Shown: positions 44,898 through 54,300 of the stretch, one piece after another
Layout of the letters: each line of letters begins with the position of its first letter
Numbering within the stretch: position 1 is the stretch's first letter
Source: CAZMZF01 sp964570765
Lineage (GTDB): Bacteria; Zixibacteria; MSB-5A5; RBG-16-43-9
Length of the DNA stretch: 64,000 nucleotides
Direction: 5' to 3'
Assembly: GCA_964570765.1 (NCBI GenBank)
Contig: CAZMZF010000012.1
Location: 15,259-79,258 of the forward strand
Made by a program: the position numbers and the translations under genes
Notes under the pieces: model-generated
What the model saw: the letters and a program-made list of their open reading frames with translations, nothing else
The model's database searches: none
Told to the model about the DNA's origin: nothing

Positions 44898-45290
44898 CTA
44901 CTTATTTATATTTTTTACCTCCAAGCTCTCCTTACCAAAATTTATCAACATCCCTAAGGGAAGTTTTGTAGCCTTTAGAAAACTTTTCATCTTGGTCACA
45001 TCTGATTCATTCATCGGCTCTCCGGCTTTAATCATTATAATGATGCTGTTCTTCACCACAAATTCTAAATCGTATTCTCCAGCTACACTTCCCTTGTAGG
45101 AAAGTTTTATATTTTTTTTCCTTTCATATTCTATCTTTCTTAAATCAAACTCGTAAGCTAAAGCCTGGCTATAGGCGGATTCCTGGAAACCTAAACCCAT
45201 ATTTTTATGAACCTCTAAGGCGGCTTCTAATATCTGTTCTTGCAGTTCTTTTAAAGACATCTCCTTCTCTTTTACTGTTAAGCTGTTCAT
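44898..45290 (-). CDS. GxxExxY family protein (degenerate active site)
   Basis: 130 residues. The hallmark is GFQESAY, in place of the usual GLLESVY, with the family ending GMLINFG. Members have a PD-(D/E)XK-like core, but the usual ELK triad is MIK here and the downstream heAQ is altered, so it is probably not catalytic. Start uncertain: ATG at 45290, or the internal ATG ten codons later, which has GAAGGAG too close to it. Transcribed alone. Function of the family is unknown. Confidence 0.75.
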   Translation of the reverse strand: MNSLTVKEKEMSLKELQEQILEAALEVHKNMGLGFQESAYSQALAYEFDLRKIEYERKKNIKLSYKGSVAGEYDLEFVVKNSIIIMIKAGEPMNESDVTKMKSFLKATKLPLGMLINFGKESLEVKNINK

Positions 45291-45758
45291 TCACCATAAT
45301 ACTTTAATAGTTAAAGAGTTGCAATTACTGTGCCAGTATTTTATTAATAGCTAAGTTATTGCAAATCAATCTGTTACAAATTCCATTATATCTAATTACC
45401 CTTTTATCTGCAACAAGTTTGTTTCGTCTCTCTAATATCTTGAGTATGAAAAGGCTATATTAATGCTATGTTATAAGGTGCAACATAAAAGATGCAAATA
45501 AACTGAAATGTTGCGAAAAAAATAATCAAACTATTTTGAAGGAAATTTGGAGTGTAAACCTTTAGGTTTATAAATGTAATACTTAAAGAGATTTGGAGTG
45601 CCCCGCGTTTTTGATGGAGCTAAAATGAATTCTCTGTACTTTATAAGCCAAAGAAAATGTGGTAAAGCTAAAGTCTCCACCAGGATCCTGCGGACAAGAC
45701 CTTCATGGCTTTACACTCCAACATATCTTTGTAGAAAGTTCTTATAGATAGAAAAAAA
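45291..45758. repeat. 468-bp intergenic region with a 60-base repeat
   Basis: No gene is seen. An AT-rich half may hold the GxxExxY gene promoter. From 45662 to 45720 lies a hairpin-ended repeat GTAAAGC ... GCTTTACACTCCA with CCAGGATCCTGCGGACAAG inside. It recurs almost unchanged at 60019-60076. GGAGTGTAAACCTTTAGGTTT at 45550 is a related fragment. Confidence 0.75.
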
Positions 45759-47552
45759 TTATTTATATTTTTTCAAAAGCCTTTGCAGTTCCACCCTGTG
45801 CATGCCAGCTTCTTTTGCTGCTTGTGAGACATTATTCTGATTTCTCTGGAGTAAATCTTCTAAAAAATTTTTTTCTACTTCCTCCACCACTTTCTTTCTC
45901 AAAGATTTCAGTTCCGGATAATTCTGGGCAATTTTGATCCCGGCATCTATTCCCGAACCATTAAAGATATTTTTGGGCAAATCCTCTTTGGTTATCCATT
46001 CACCCTTGGCTAAGATCACTGCTCGTTCGATAATATTTTCCAACTCTCGAATATTTCCTGGAAATCTATATCTTGATAGAATATTTAAAGCCTCAGGTTC
46101 TATCCCCTTGATCTCTTTGTCAGATTTTTTTGCATATTTCCGTGTAAAGCTTTCAGCTAAAGGTGCTATATCTAATTTCCTCTCTCTCAAAGTAGGAAGC
46201 TTGAGGTTAATAACATTAATCCGATAATAAAGGTCCTCTCTGAACCTGTTTTCTTTGACCAGCGTAAATAAATCTTTATTGGTAGCTGAAATTATTCTCA
46301 CATCTGACCTTTTGACTTTATTGGAACCTAAAGGCTCGAACTCGTGCGACTGGAGGAAGCGTAAAATCTTCACCTGAAGAAGCGGGCTCATCTCTCCGAT
46401 CTCATCTAAGAAAATAGTACCTCCATTCGCTGCCTCGAATTTCCCTAACTTTCTCTGGGTAGCCCCGGTGAATGCCCCTTTCTCATAACCAAAAAGCTCT
46501 GACTCTAAAAGGGTTTCCGGAATTGCCGCACAGTTAATCGGCACAAAACTTTTTCGTGAACGGCTGGAATTGAAATGAATAGCTCGTGCCAAAAGTTCTT
46601 TGCCAGTTCCGCTTTCCCCTTCGATCAATACCGTAGCCTCAGTATCTGCAATATCTGCCACAGTTTTCAGAACCTCCACCATCTGAGGACTGTTTCCCAG
46701 AATCTCATCGAATTTGAACTTTCCCCTTAAATCTGCTAATAATTTTTCCTCAGATTCCTTCAGCTCCATAAAAAGAAGATTGTTCTCTAAAGCTATTGAG
46801 GTCCTTTCCGCTAAAGAACTCAAAAGCTCGATATCCCCGGAAACGAAAGGCTCCCCCTCCCCGCTATCCTCTAAATAGATCACCCCTAAGACATTTTCCC
46901 TGGATTTAAGTGGAACGCAGAGAAGAGATTTGGTCCCTTTTCCCCAATCCTCTTTTTCCTCTATTTCTTTATAGATGAATTGCTGGATTAAAACGTTGTT
47001 TCCGGTGGAAAGAACCAGGTCTGTCAAATCAGACTTAATCTTTTCCTCGCTTTCCTCCAGCATCTTTTTCTGCTTATCCTTAGCCAGCTTTAATTTTAAA
47101 CTCTTATTCTCATCGTAGATCTCCAGGAACCCTTTATCAACTGAAAATATCTCGATGACCGAATCCAGCACCGCTTCTAAAAGAAGATTGATATCTCTTT
47201 CTGCATATATTATGGTGGAGAGCTCATACAGGATTCGGTAGATCTTCCTTTCTTCTTCTTTATCTTCAGATTCTTTTTTAAACTTCTGATACTCCTGGCT
47301 GGTTTTATTCAACCCCTCTTCTAAAGAATCCTCTAAAGCTAAAATTTTTTTATCCAGATCATCCAATTCCTGGATTATCTTCTCCAGGGAAGTAGAAATT
47401 TTCGAGGGAGAAAGATTGGATAAATCAGACAGGTCATTATGAACTGTGTTTAAGCTTCGATAAAGAGCTTTAATCCCTTTGCCGCTTAAATTAGCTAAGG
47501 TTTTAAAAGTTTCCTCAAAACCATCTAACCTGGATTCTGCTTTTCTCCTCAC
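45759..47552 (-). CDS. GAF-domain sigma-54-dependent transcriptional activator
   Basis: About 597 residues. A coiled-coil N terminus (about 10-110) is followed by a GAF domain (about 115-270), an AAA+ domain with GESGTGKE and intact GAFTGATQRKLG, and a Fis-type HTH. It lacks a receiver, so it may respond to a ligand or signal bound by GAF. A TTG at 47633 would add 27 residues, but it lies in a palindromic repeat and the promoter would then sit inside the gene. I therefore start at the GTG at 47552, probably leaderless. No kinase partner is near. Confidence 0.86.
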   Translation of the reverse strand: MRRKAESRLDGFEETFKTLANLSGKGIKALYRSLNTVHNDLSDLSNLSPSKISTSLEKIIQELDDLDKKILALEDSLEEGLNKTSQEYQKFKKESEDKEEERKIYRILYELSTIIYAERDINLLLEAVLDSVIEIFSVDKGFLEIYDENKSLKLKLAKDKQKKMLEESEEKIKSDLTDLVLSTGNNVLIQQFIYKEIEEKEDWGKGTKSLLCVPLKSRENVLGVIYLEDSGEGEPFVSGDIELLSSLAERTSIALENNLLFMELKESEEKLLADLRGKFKFDEILGNSPQMVEVLKTVADIADTEATVLIEGESGTGKELLARAIHFNSSRSRKSFVPINCAAIPETLLESELFGYEKGAFTGATQRKLGKFEAANGGTIFLDEIGEMSPLLQVKILRFLQSHEFEPLGSNKVKRSDVRIISATNKDLFTLVKENRFREDLYYRINVINLKLPTLRERKLDIAPLAESFTRKYAKKSDKEIKGIEPEALNILSRYRFPGNIRELENIIERAVILAKGEWITKEDLPKNIFNGSGIDAGIKIAQNYPELKSLRKKVVEEVEKNFLEDLLQRNQNNVSQAAKEAGMHRVELQRLLKKYK

Positions 47553-47559
47553 GTTTGCA

Positions 47560-47588
47560 ATATTATCTTCAAGTATAATTATTGTCAA
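47560..47588 (-). promoter_or_regulatory. sigma-70 promoter of the GAF activator, leaderless type
   Basis: TTGACA (47583-47588) and TAATAT (47560-47565) with a 17-base spacer, close to consensus. The expected start falls at 47552-47553, that is, at the GTG codon itself. Confidence 0.72.
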
Positions 47589-47619
47589 CAGAAAAATTAT
47601 TCTGATGGAATAATTGCCC

Positions 47620-47843
47620 TTCGTTGAGGGCAACGTGCATCTATTGATTTGTCATTGCGAGCGATCCCGCAATATGCGGGAGAGTGAAGCGATCCCCTTA
47701 CCACATCTTAAACAGATTGCTTCCCCCGCTAAAAGGTGGGGTCGCAATGACAGTTTCTATTCCCATCTTGGTTAAAACAGACTTGTGTTGAGGGAAACAT
47801 TTACTTATTTGTTGATTTTCCCCTCTTTTCGATTAACGGATCC
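47620..47843. repeat. palindromic repeats between divergent genes
   Basis: TTGAGGGCAACG fragments (47625-47636), a TGTCATTGCGA/TCGCAATGACA palindrome (47650-47752) with inner CCCGCAATATGCGGG, a TGTTGAGGGAAACA fragment near 47786 and a GGATCC copy (47838-47843). No gene is seen. Confidence 0.75.
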
Positions 47844-47883
47844 ACGTATTAAATTTAGGTAGCTCAAAACAGGAATTAAGTTA

Positions 47884-48783
47884 ATGCAAAAGGTTTTAAT
47901 CAATCAGCACAAAAGAGAAGATATCTTCAGATGCGGGTATAAGTCCCATTTCAGATTTGAGAAGAACGTTTCGGTCTTTCATGTTCTCAAGGAGAAAAAA
48001 TGTTTTCCTCAGGGATGTATCTATTTTGAGTGGAAATGCAAATTATTGAATAAAGGAAACGGTTGCCCAAAAAGATATAAACATGTGGGCAAAAGCTGCT
48101 TTTCCTGTAAGCATTACTTCGAGGAGAAGCTCTGTTATCAGCCGGAGATTTTGCTTCCGGAAAAAGATTTCAAAAACTTCCAGAGAGAATTTGAGGATTA
48201 TGATGAATGGTTAGCCGAGCTTTCTGGAAAGAAGGTAAACGTCGGTGGGGTAATAAACTCAATCAAACCTCATTTCAAAAAAACTATTTTGTATAAAAAA
48301 GAACAGATGAATTTCTTAGGATTTTTAGTCAGTTTTAAATCAGGATATATCGACCGCGTCTTCTTCCAAGATTATTTCTATCTGAACATTCCCAGAAGGA
48401 CTCAGGAGAATTATAGTTTCATTTGTGGAGACAAAATAGATTTCTGGGCAAAATTAAAAACAGATCGAGGAAGAATAGTCTTTTATAATCCGAAGGAAAT
48501 AGAGGTTACTCACAAAAGCTCTGAGGAAACTTTCTCAGAAGTCCCGAAATGGAATTTCAGCGAAATTTTAGTTGCCAGAAAAACTGGAACTGAATTTGAC
48601 GTTCAGCCGGAAAAATGTTTTGCTTGTGATAAGGGGATTTTGCTGGACATAAGCGAGGAAGATTCAAAGAGAAAAAGAAACTATCGCCATATTTTCTGCC
48701 TGCAGGGAATAAAAAATCCTGAAAACTGCATCTATGATTTGAAGAAAAAGTTGGAGTGTAAATCCTCAAGTTTGTCAGAATAA
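47884..48783 (+). CDS. unrecognised Cys-rich protein
   Basis: 299 residues. The N-terminal part has a cluster of cysteines (CGYK, CFPQGC, CKLL, GCPKRY, CFSCKHY, LCYQPE) that could bind two zinc ions. The middle (about 115-215) is beta-rich, OB-fold-like in pattern (VGGVINSIKP ... DKIDFWAKLKTDRGRIVFYNPKEIEV). The C-terminal CFACDKG ... FCLQG ... NC forms another cluster. AGGAATTAAG precedes the ATG. No family recognised. A nucleic-acid-binding role is plausible from the zinc-cluster plus OB pattern, but not shown. Confidence 0.75.
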   Translation: MQKVLINQHKREDIFRCGYKSHFRFEKNVSVFHVLKEKKCFPQGCIYFEWKCKLLNKGNGCPKRYKHVGKSCFSCKHYFEEKLCYQPEILLPEKDFKNFQREFEDYDEWLAELSGKKVNVGGVINSIKPHFKKTILYKKEQMNFLGFLVSFKSGYIDRVFFQDYFYLNIPRRTQENYSFICGDKIDFWAKLKTDRGRIVFYNPKEIEVTHKSSEETFSEVPKWNFSEILVARKTGTEFDVQPEKCFACDKGILLDISEEDSKRKRNYRHIFCLQGIKNPENCIYDLKKKLECKSSSLSE

Positions 48784-48790
48784 TCATTAC

Positions 48791-48859
48791 TCGTAGTGCG
48801 ACCCTTTAGGGGCGCTAATTCTCGTAGGGACAGAATCCGCCTCAGGTGGATTCTGTCCG
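48791..48859. repeat. two fused palindromic repeats
   Basis: CGTAGTGCGACCCTTTAGGG and GGACAGAATCCGCC/GGTGGATTCTGTCC form adjacent hairpins of two families. Confidence 0.7.
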
Positions 48860-48979
48860 TTTATCTATAGCTGTCAGCACATTCAAGATAATCATTGACT
48901 TTTAAGCTAAACAATTTACATTTTATCCGGAAGGTTTTTCTATTTAAAAGGTTTTAAAGACAAAAGAGGAGTTTTCCCG

Positions 48980-49747
48980 ATGTTCCTTACAGTTTTAAAA
49001 CTCTTACCATTAATTCTCATCTCACTTCTGACTTTTTTCAATAACAATCCACCTCTGGATGACGAAAACTTAATTTTCGCTCAAACTATGGGAGAAATCA
49101 AACTAACTCCTTCTGAAAACAAAAAAGACCCCTCTGCTTTTACTATTGCCCGTTTAAAATATACAGGGGGTGGAGACTGGTACTGGGGTTCCTCTGCTAT
49201 ACCTAATATGCTCAAGTTCTTAAAAGAGAACACCAATATCCCGGTGAATGAGAATGAGGTAAAAGTGAGCATAATGGACAAGGAGCTTTTCAATTATCCT
49301 TTTTTGTTCTTAACCGGACACGGCAATATAAAATTCTCTGACGAAGAAATAGAGAGATTAAGGAATTATCTAAGCCACGGAGGATTTCTATTCGCCAACG
49401 ACTCCTACGGGCTGGACAAAGCCTTCAGAAGGGAGATAAAAAAAGTCTTCCCGGAAAAGGAATTAGTTGAGCTTCCCTTTAATCATAGGATTTATCACTG
49501 TTATTATGATTTCCCCAACGGACTCCCCAAAATCCACAAACACAATAATAAGCCTCCTCAGGGATTCGGGATATTTTATTCCGAGAGCGGATCCGCAGGA
49601 GAAGAGAGATTAGTAGTCTTCTATGTATATGAATCCGACATCTCCGACGGCTGGGAAGACCCCCAGGTCCACAACGACCCCCCGGAAAAAAGAGAACAAG
49701 CTTTGAAGATGGGGGTGAATATTATAACTTGGGTATTGGGGAATTGA
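48980..49747 (+). CDS. DUF4159 domain protein
   Basis: 255 residues. A hydrophobic signal (1-22) precedes the DUF4159 domain: IARLKYTGGGDWYWG, PFLFLTGHGNIKFSDEE, LRNYLSHGGFLFAND and LPFNHRIYHCYYDFPNGLPK. DUF4159 proteins cluster with DUF4175 and MoxR/DUF58 genes in envelope clusters; the function is not known. Residues YSESGSAGE are encoded by a copy of the GGATCC element. It is separated from the DUF4175 gene by the EVE-nuclease pair. Confidence 0.85.
   Translation: MFLTVLKLLPLILISLLTFFNNNPPLDDENLIFAQTMGEIKLTPSENKKDPSAFTIARLKYTGGGDWYWGSSAIPNMLKFLKENTNIPVNENEVKVSIMDKELFNYPFLFLTGHGNIKFSDEEIERLRNYLSHGGFLFANDSYGLDKAFRREIKKVFPEKELVELPFNHRIYHCYYDFPNGLPKIHKHNNKPPQGFGIFYSESGSAGEERLVVFYVYESDISDGWEDPQVHNDPPEKREQALKMGVNIITWVLGN
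49583..49603. repeat. GGATCC element inside the DUF4159 gene
   Basis: The complement reads TCCTGCGGATCCGCTCTCGG, matching the dispersed consensus TCCTRCGGATCC with TCGGA six bases on. It is in frame and encodes SESGSAG. Confidence 0.7.
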
Positions 49748-49776
49748 AATTATAAAACTCTACTGCGAGGATTAAA

Positions 49777-50766
49777 ATGGGTTATCATATTTTTCTAGTT
49801 GGTCAAGATAATTTTAAGAAATGTCTGGAGAGAGGTGTCTATGGTGGAATTTCGCATGGACCAGAAAGAACCAAATATCAGCAAACCAATTCAGAGGTAA
49901 TCGCTGGTTTTGAAGGAATAAAAATAGGAGACTACATATTTTTCTATGTAAAGAATATTGGTATATATGGGTTATGGAGAGCAATAGTTCGCCCTTTTTT
50001 TGACGAAATTAGAATTTGGGATAATCCTGAACAAATTTATCCATATCGCGTTTGCTTTGAATCAACTATTAGGGACTTTCCACAACAGATTGCTCTAAAT
50101 GATATACTTGACTTAAGGGACAAAGGCAGAATATGGACTTTTGACTTGGGCACCTTTAATAAAAAGAGCCATCATCCAATTACTACCGATGAAGGTAAGG
50201 AACTAATTAGACTCTTGCTCAGGAATAATCCAGTTCATTATCCTGTTAGCCCTATTCCTAATCCGTACTCGCCCAAAAAGACTCCTCTCCCCTTAAAGCT
50301 TGATACAGATAACAAGGGGCAGATAGAATTTGAAGGTTACCTCAATGCTTGGTTTATGCGAGCCTTTGCTTTAGGAAAATTAAGAGAAATTATTGGAGAA
50401 TACCACGATTTCTTAAATCATGTTCCTACCTCTTTCAATACAGTAATGGATATTTTTCTAACCCACATTACTTTTGTAGATTCTGTTGAAATACTTCATA
50501 AGTTCACTTGTATGGAATTAAAAACGAAGACGGCCACCGAAGAAGATTTGAACCAAGTAATCAAATATGAGAATTGGTTAACAAGAAAATTGGCTAACGG
50601 TGACTCAGAAATGGTTCAAAGCATTCTTGTAGCGTTTAACTTCGAAGATAAGGTTTTGGACTATGTGTATAAAAGAAGGTCTATAGAGGAAAAATCTGTG
50701 AGGTTAATTAAATATAGAGTCAACACCAGTAAAAACGACGTTGAATTAACAGAGGTAAAATTCTAA
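49777..50766 (+). CDS. EVE-domain protein fused to a PD-(D/E)XK nuclease
   Basis: 329 residues. The first 140 residues fit an EVE/PUA-like fold (GDYIFFYV, GIYGLWRA, IYPYRVCFE). The C-terminal third carries a restriction-type core: VDSVEIL, then CMELKTK (E-x-K) and EEDLNQVIKYENWL (Q-x-x-x-Y), as in NucS/DUF91-type nucleases. EVE domains read modified bases or RNA, so this looks like a modification-dependent restriction enzyme. GAGG precedes the ATG. A small gene follows 12 bases later. It lies between DUF4159 and DUF4175 genes, where such a gene is unexpected. Confidence 0.8.
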   Translation: MGYHIFLVGQDNFKKCLERGVYGGISHGPERTKYQQTNSEVIAGFEGIKIGDYIFFYVKNIGIYGLWRAIVRPFFDEIRIWDNPEQIYPYRVCFESTIRDFPQQIALNDILDLRDKGRIWTFDLGTFNKKSHHPITTDEGKELIRLLLRNNPVHYPVSPIPNPYSPKKTPLPLKLDTDNKGQIEFEGYLNAWFMRAFALGKLREIIGEYHDFLNHVPTSFNTVMDIFLTHITFVDSVEILHKFTCMELKTKTATEEDLNQVIKYENWLTRKLANGDSEMVQSILVAFNFEDKVLDYVYKRRSIEEKSVRLIKYRVNTSKNDVELTEVKF

Positions 50767-50778
50767 AGTGAGGTGAAA

Positions 50779-51021
50779 ATGCTTGATCGATATGTTGTTC
50801 AGGAATTTATAAAAGAAAGATTTGAGGAAGTAAAAATCCAAATCCCCAAAGAGATTAAAATGGAGGATCTAACAGAAACCTTTTGTCTTTATACAGAAGA
50901 TGATTATTATGAGTGGGTAAAGGATAATTACAAAAGCTTCTTTGAGGGTCTGGATTGGAACTGGATTAAGGAAAGAATACAACACTATAAGAAAACTTAT
51001 AAAGAGAATTTTGAGAATTAG
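50779..51021 (+). CDS. small acidic protein paired with the EVE-nuclease
   Basis: 80 residues, acidic and aromatic-rich, no family recognised. I use the ATG at 50779 with AGTGAGGTGA just ahead; a GTG at 50773 lies inside that Shine-Dalgarno. The 12-base gap to the nuclease gene implies one transcript. It could be a regulator, inhibitor or targeting partner. This role is inference. Confidence 0.68.
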   Translation: MLDRYVVQEFIKERFEEVKIQIPKEIKMEDLTETFCLYTEDDYYEWVKDNYKSFFEGLDWNWIKERIQHYKKTYKENFEN

Positions 51022-51395
51022 TAAATCCATATTGCCCATAATGTGGGTAGAGTAAAAATCCTGTCTTGAGGGAAGGCTGGACCACCAATTTAAAAATTTA
51101 GTCGTTTCCATTTACGTATTATAATATAGTAGTCGATATTTCTGAATGGGATCTCTGAAAACGTAAAAAGAAATCGTCGGGTCCAGAATGGATCCATTGG
51201 GACAAGGGTGCCCGACCTACGAGAAATCACCACATTCCATACTCGTAGGCGGGGCTCCCAGCCCCGCATTACTAGATCAGTTTTCCCACCTTGTGGGCAA
51301 GGTAGGACTCCCGATCTACGTATTATAAATAGTAGATGAAAACCCGCCTTGAGGGCAAGGCGGGGTTACCGATTCAGAGGAATCCATAAAAAAAT
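51022..51395. repeat. 374-bp gap filled with palindromic repeats
   Basis: CCATATTGCCCATAATGTGGG (51028), the compound GTCGGG repeat with GGATCC insertion (51176-51267), CCCACCTTG/CAAGGTAGG (51286-51306) and CCCGCCTTG/CAAGGCGGGG (51343-51366). No gene is seen. The DUF4175 start is only about 30 bases beyond the last hairpin. Confidence 0.75.
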
Positions 51396-54300
51396 ATGAA
51401 ACCTACCAGCTATCTCAATTTAATCACCCGTCTTAACTCCTTAAGGGGATATTACACCCGGACTCGTCTATTCTATGGTATTTTTATTTTAGTATCCGTT
51501 ATCTTAGTCTATCTTATCCTCAGTTTCATTTTATCTACCCTGAGCGGATTTATTCTGCCAGTTTTTGTAAGAGTAACTCTTTCAGGTATTTTCTTTTTAG
51601 TTTTATCTGTTACTTTTTCATATTTTTTCTTGAGACCTCTTTTCTATAAGCCGAGCTTAGAGGAATTAGCCCTGAAAATCGAGGAAAAATACCCTCAGTT
51701 AAACAATAGATTAATCGGGGCTTTACAGCTTTACAGGAATTTAGAAATAAATCCAGAAGGATATTCTGTCCAGATGATTGAGAAGATAATTGAGCAGGCA
51801 GATATAATCTCTCAAGAGCTTAATTTCAAACAGGTTGTGGATAAAAAGCCTCTGCGTAAAATCTCTCAGGTAAGTTTTGGTCTTTTGGGCCTAACTTTAA
51901 TATTTACTTTTCTTTTCCCCGGCTATTTTAACCGCTCCTTATATCTTTTCTCCCATCCTTTAATTTCTGTAACCGCACCGCAGAAATTCTTTTTCGAAAT
52001 CTCTCCGGGGAATGCTGAGGTGTTAAAATATTCAGACGTGAAAATCCAGATAAGAACTTTGGGAGAGAAGCCATTAAAAGTTTATTTCTACTGGAAAAAT
52101 GAAGGTGGAGAATGGAATGAAGAGAGATTGGAAAAGGTAAAAACAAAAGGGGCAAAACTTCATCCTGAGGATTCTCCTCAGGAAAATAAAAGCTTTGATT
52201 TCGAATATACCTTCAAGCAGATAAAAAGAAATCTTGATTATTACGCTAAAGCCGAAGGGATTAAAAGCGAACAATACAAACTAAAAGTCACAGATAAGCC
52301 CAGGATAATAGACTTGAAGCTGACTTTCAACTATCCGAAATACACCCAGCTAAAACCTCTGGTCATAGACCAAAACGATGGAACCATAGAGGCATTAGTC
52401 GGGACGAAAGTTAAAATTGAAGCAACTGCTAATAAGGACCTTGCCAGAGGCGATTTAGTCTTTTCGGATTCGAGTCCTGCGGATCCAAAATCGGATAGAA
52501 TAGAGATGAAAATCGAAGGTAAAAAAGCTATAGGTGAAATCATAGTAAGAAAGGATGATTCCTATCATCTTGAGGTCGAAGACAAATCTGGATATAAAAA
52601 TCCAGACCCGATCGAATATAAGATAACCAAAAAAGAGGATCAAACTCCAGAGGTGAAGATAATCCAGCCCGGTATGGACTGCGATTTAACGGAGAATATG
52701 CAGTTGCCTTTACTGGTTAAAGGTTCAGACGATTTTGGATTCACTAATTTGAAACTGGCCTATCAGGTTATCTCTTCCGGAGACGGAGAAAAAGAACTAA
52801 AAAGCCTGAAGCTCCCCTTTGAAGAAAAACTCGAAGGCGAGCTCCAATCCGATTATCTTTGGGACCTTTCTGATATCGGCCTTATGCCTGGAGACGTGGT
52901 CAGATACTGGGTTGAAATCTATGATAATGATAATTTCTCCGGGCCAAAGAAAGGTGTAAGCTCAAGCTACAACCTTCGTCATCCAAGTCTGGAAGAACTT
53001 GTAGGAGAGATGGATGAGCAAAGAGAAGACCAATTGTCTAATCTCGAAAAAAATCTAGCTGAACAAAAGGAGCTGAAAAAAAACTTAGAGGATCTCTCCA
53101 AAGACCTTTTTATGCAGAGCCAGCCTCCTGAGGGGAAAGAATCCCAGTTAAGCTGGGAGAAAAGAAAAGAAATGGAAGCTCTTTTAGAAAAGCAGAAAAA
53201 CCTGGCGGAGAATCTCAAGAAATTAGGAGAAGACGTTGGAAAAACCTGCTCTAAAGTCGAGGAAAACCGCTTAGCTTCCTTAGAGCTTTTAGAGAGGATG
53301 GCTGAGCTGAGGAAACTTTTCGATGAAGTTGCACCACAAGAGCTCAAGGAGGCTATGAAAAATTTGCAAAAGGCTTTAGAATCTTTAGACCAGGAAAAGA
53401 TCAAAGAGGCGCTCCAGAACCTGAACTTAACCACTGAGGAGCTTATTAAAAGGCTGGACCGAACCATAGCTTTACTTAAAAGGATGAGAATAGAGCAGAA
53501 GATGGAGAGTCTGGTAAAATTAGCTGAAAATTTGACTCAGATGCAGAAGGAGATAAATAAAGAAATAGAAAAAGCCAAACTAGAAGAGTTAAGCTCCCTA
53601 AAAGATAAAGAAGAAAACCTGAAAGATAGAACTGAAGCATTAGAAGAGAACTTAAAAGAGTTAAATAATCTAATGAAAGAAACTCCTCTCCTTTCTCCAG
53701 AAGAGATGGAAAAACTTTTAAATTCTGTGGAGAACTCTGGAGTGAAAAATGATATGCAAAATACCAGTCAGAATCTGCAACAGGGAAAGAAAAAAGAGAG
53801 CCTTGAATCTGGAGGGCAGTGTGCCAGTAAATTAAATGACCTTAGCCAGGATTTTAAATCCGCTCTGGAGAAGATGAGACAAGGGGATAAAGAAAAAATC
53901 TTAGCGGAGATGCGGAAATCTTTACAGGACCTTCTTTACCTTTCCAACTCACAGGAAACCCTGTTTGAACAAACGAAAAATTTTCAGCCCAGAGAAACCG
54001 GTTTGAGACAATTAGCCACTGAGGAACAAAAATTGGTCGAGGGTCTAAATCAGGTGGGAAAAGATTTAAAGGAGCTTTCTCTTAAAACCTATTATCTAAA
54101 TCCAGATTTAGGAAATAAATTAGCTTTGGCTTATTTCAATATGCTGCAGGCCATTGATAGGTTAGAAGAGATGGACGGAAACAGATCCTCGGTTTTTCAG
54201 TTTGAATCGCTCTATAATCTCAATCAGTCTGCTAAATCACTTTTAGAAGGGATGGAGAATGTCGAGAAGTCCTGCTCTAACTCAGGAGAAAATGTTTTTC

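Noticed and set aside
45759..47633. TTG at 47633 as the start of the GAF activator
   Set aside because: It lies in a palindromic repeat and upstream of the promoter.
52979..53467. 162-residue frame opposite the DUF4175 coiled coil
   Set aside because: It is the Ser/Phe-rich complement of Lys/Glu-rich coiled-coil codons.
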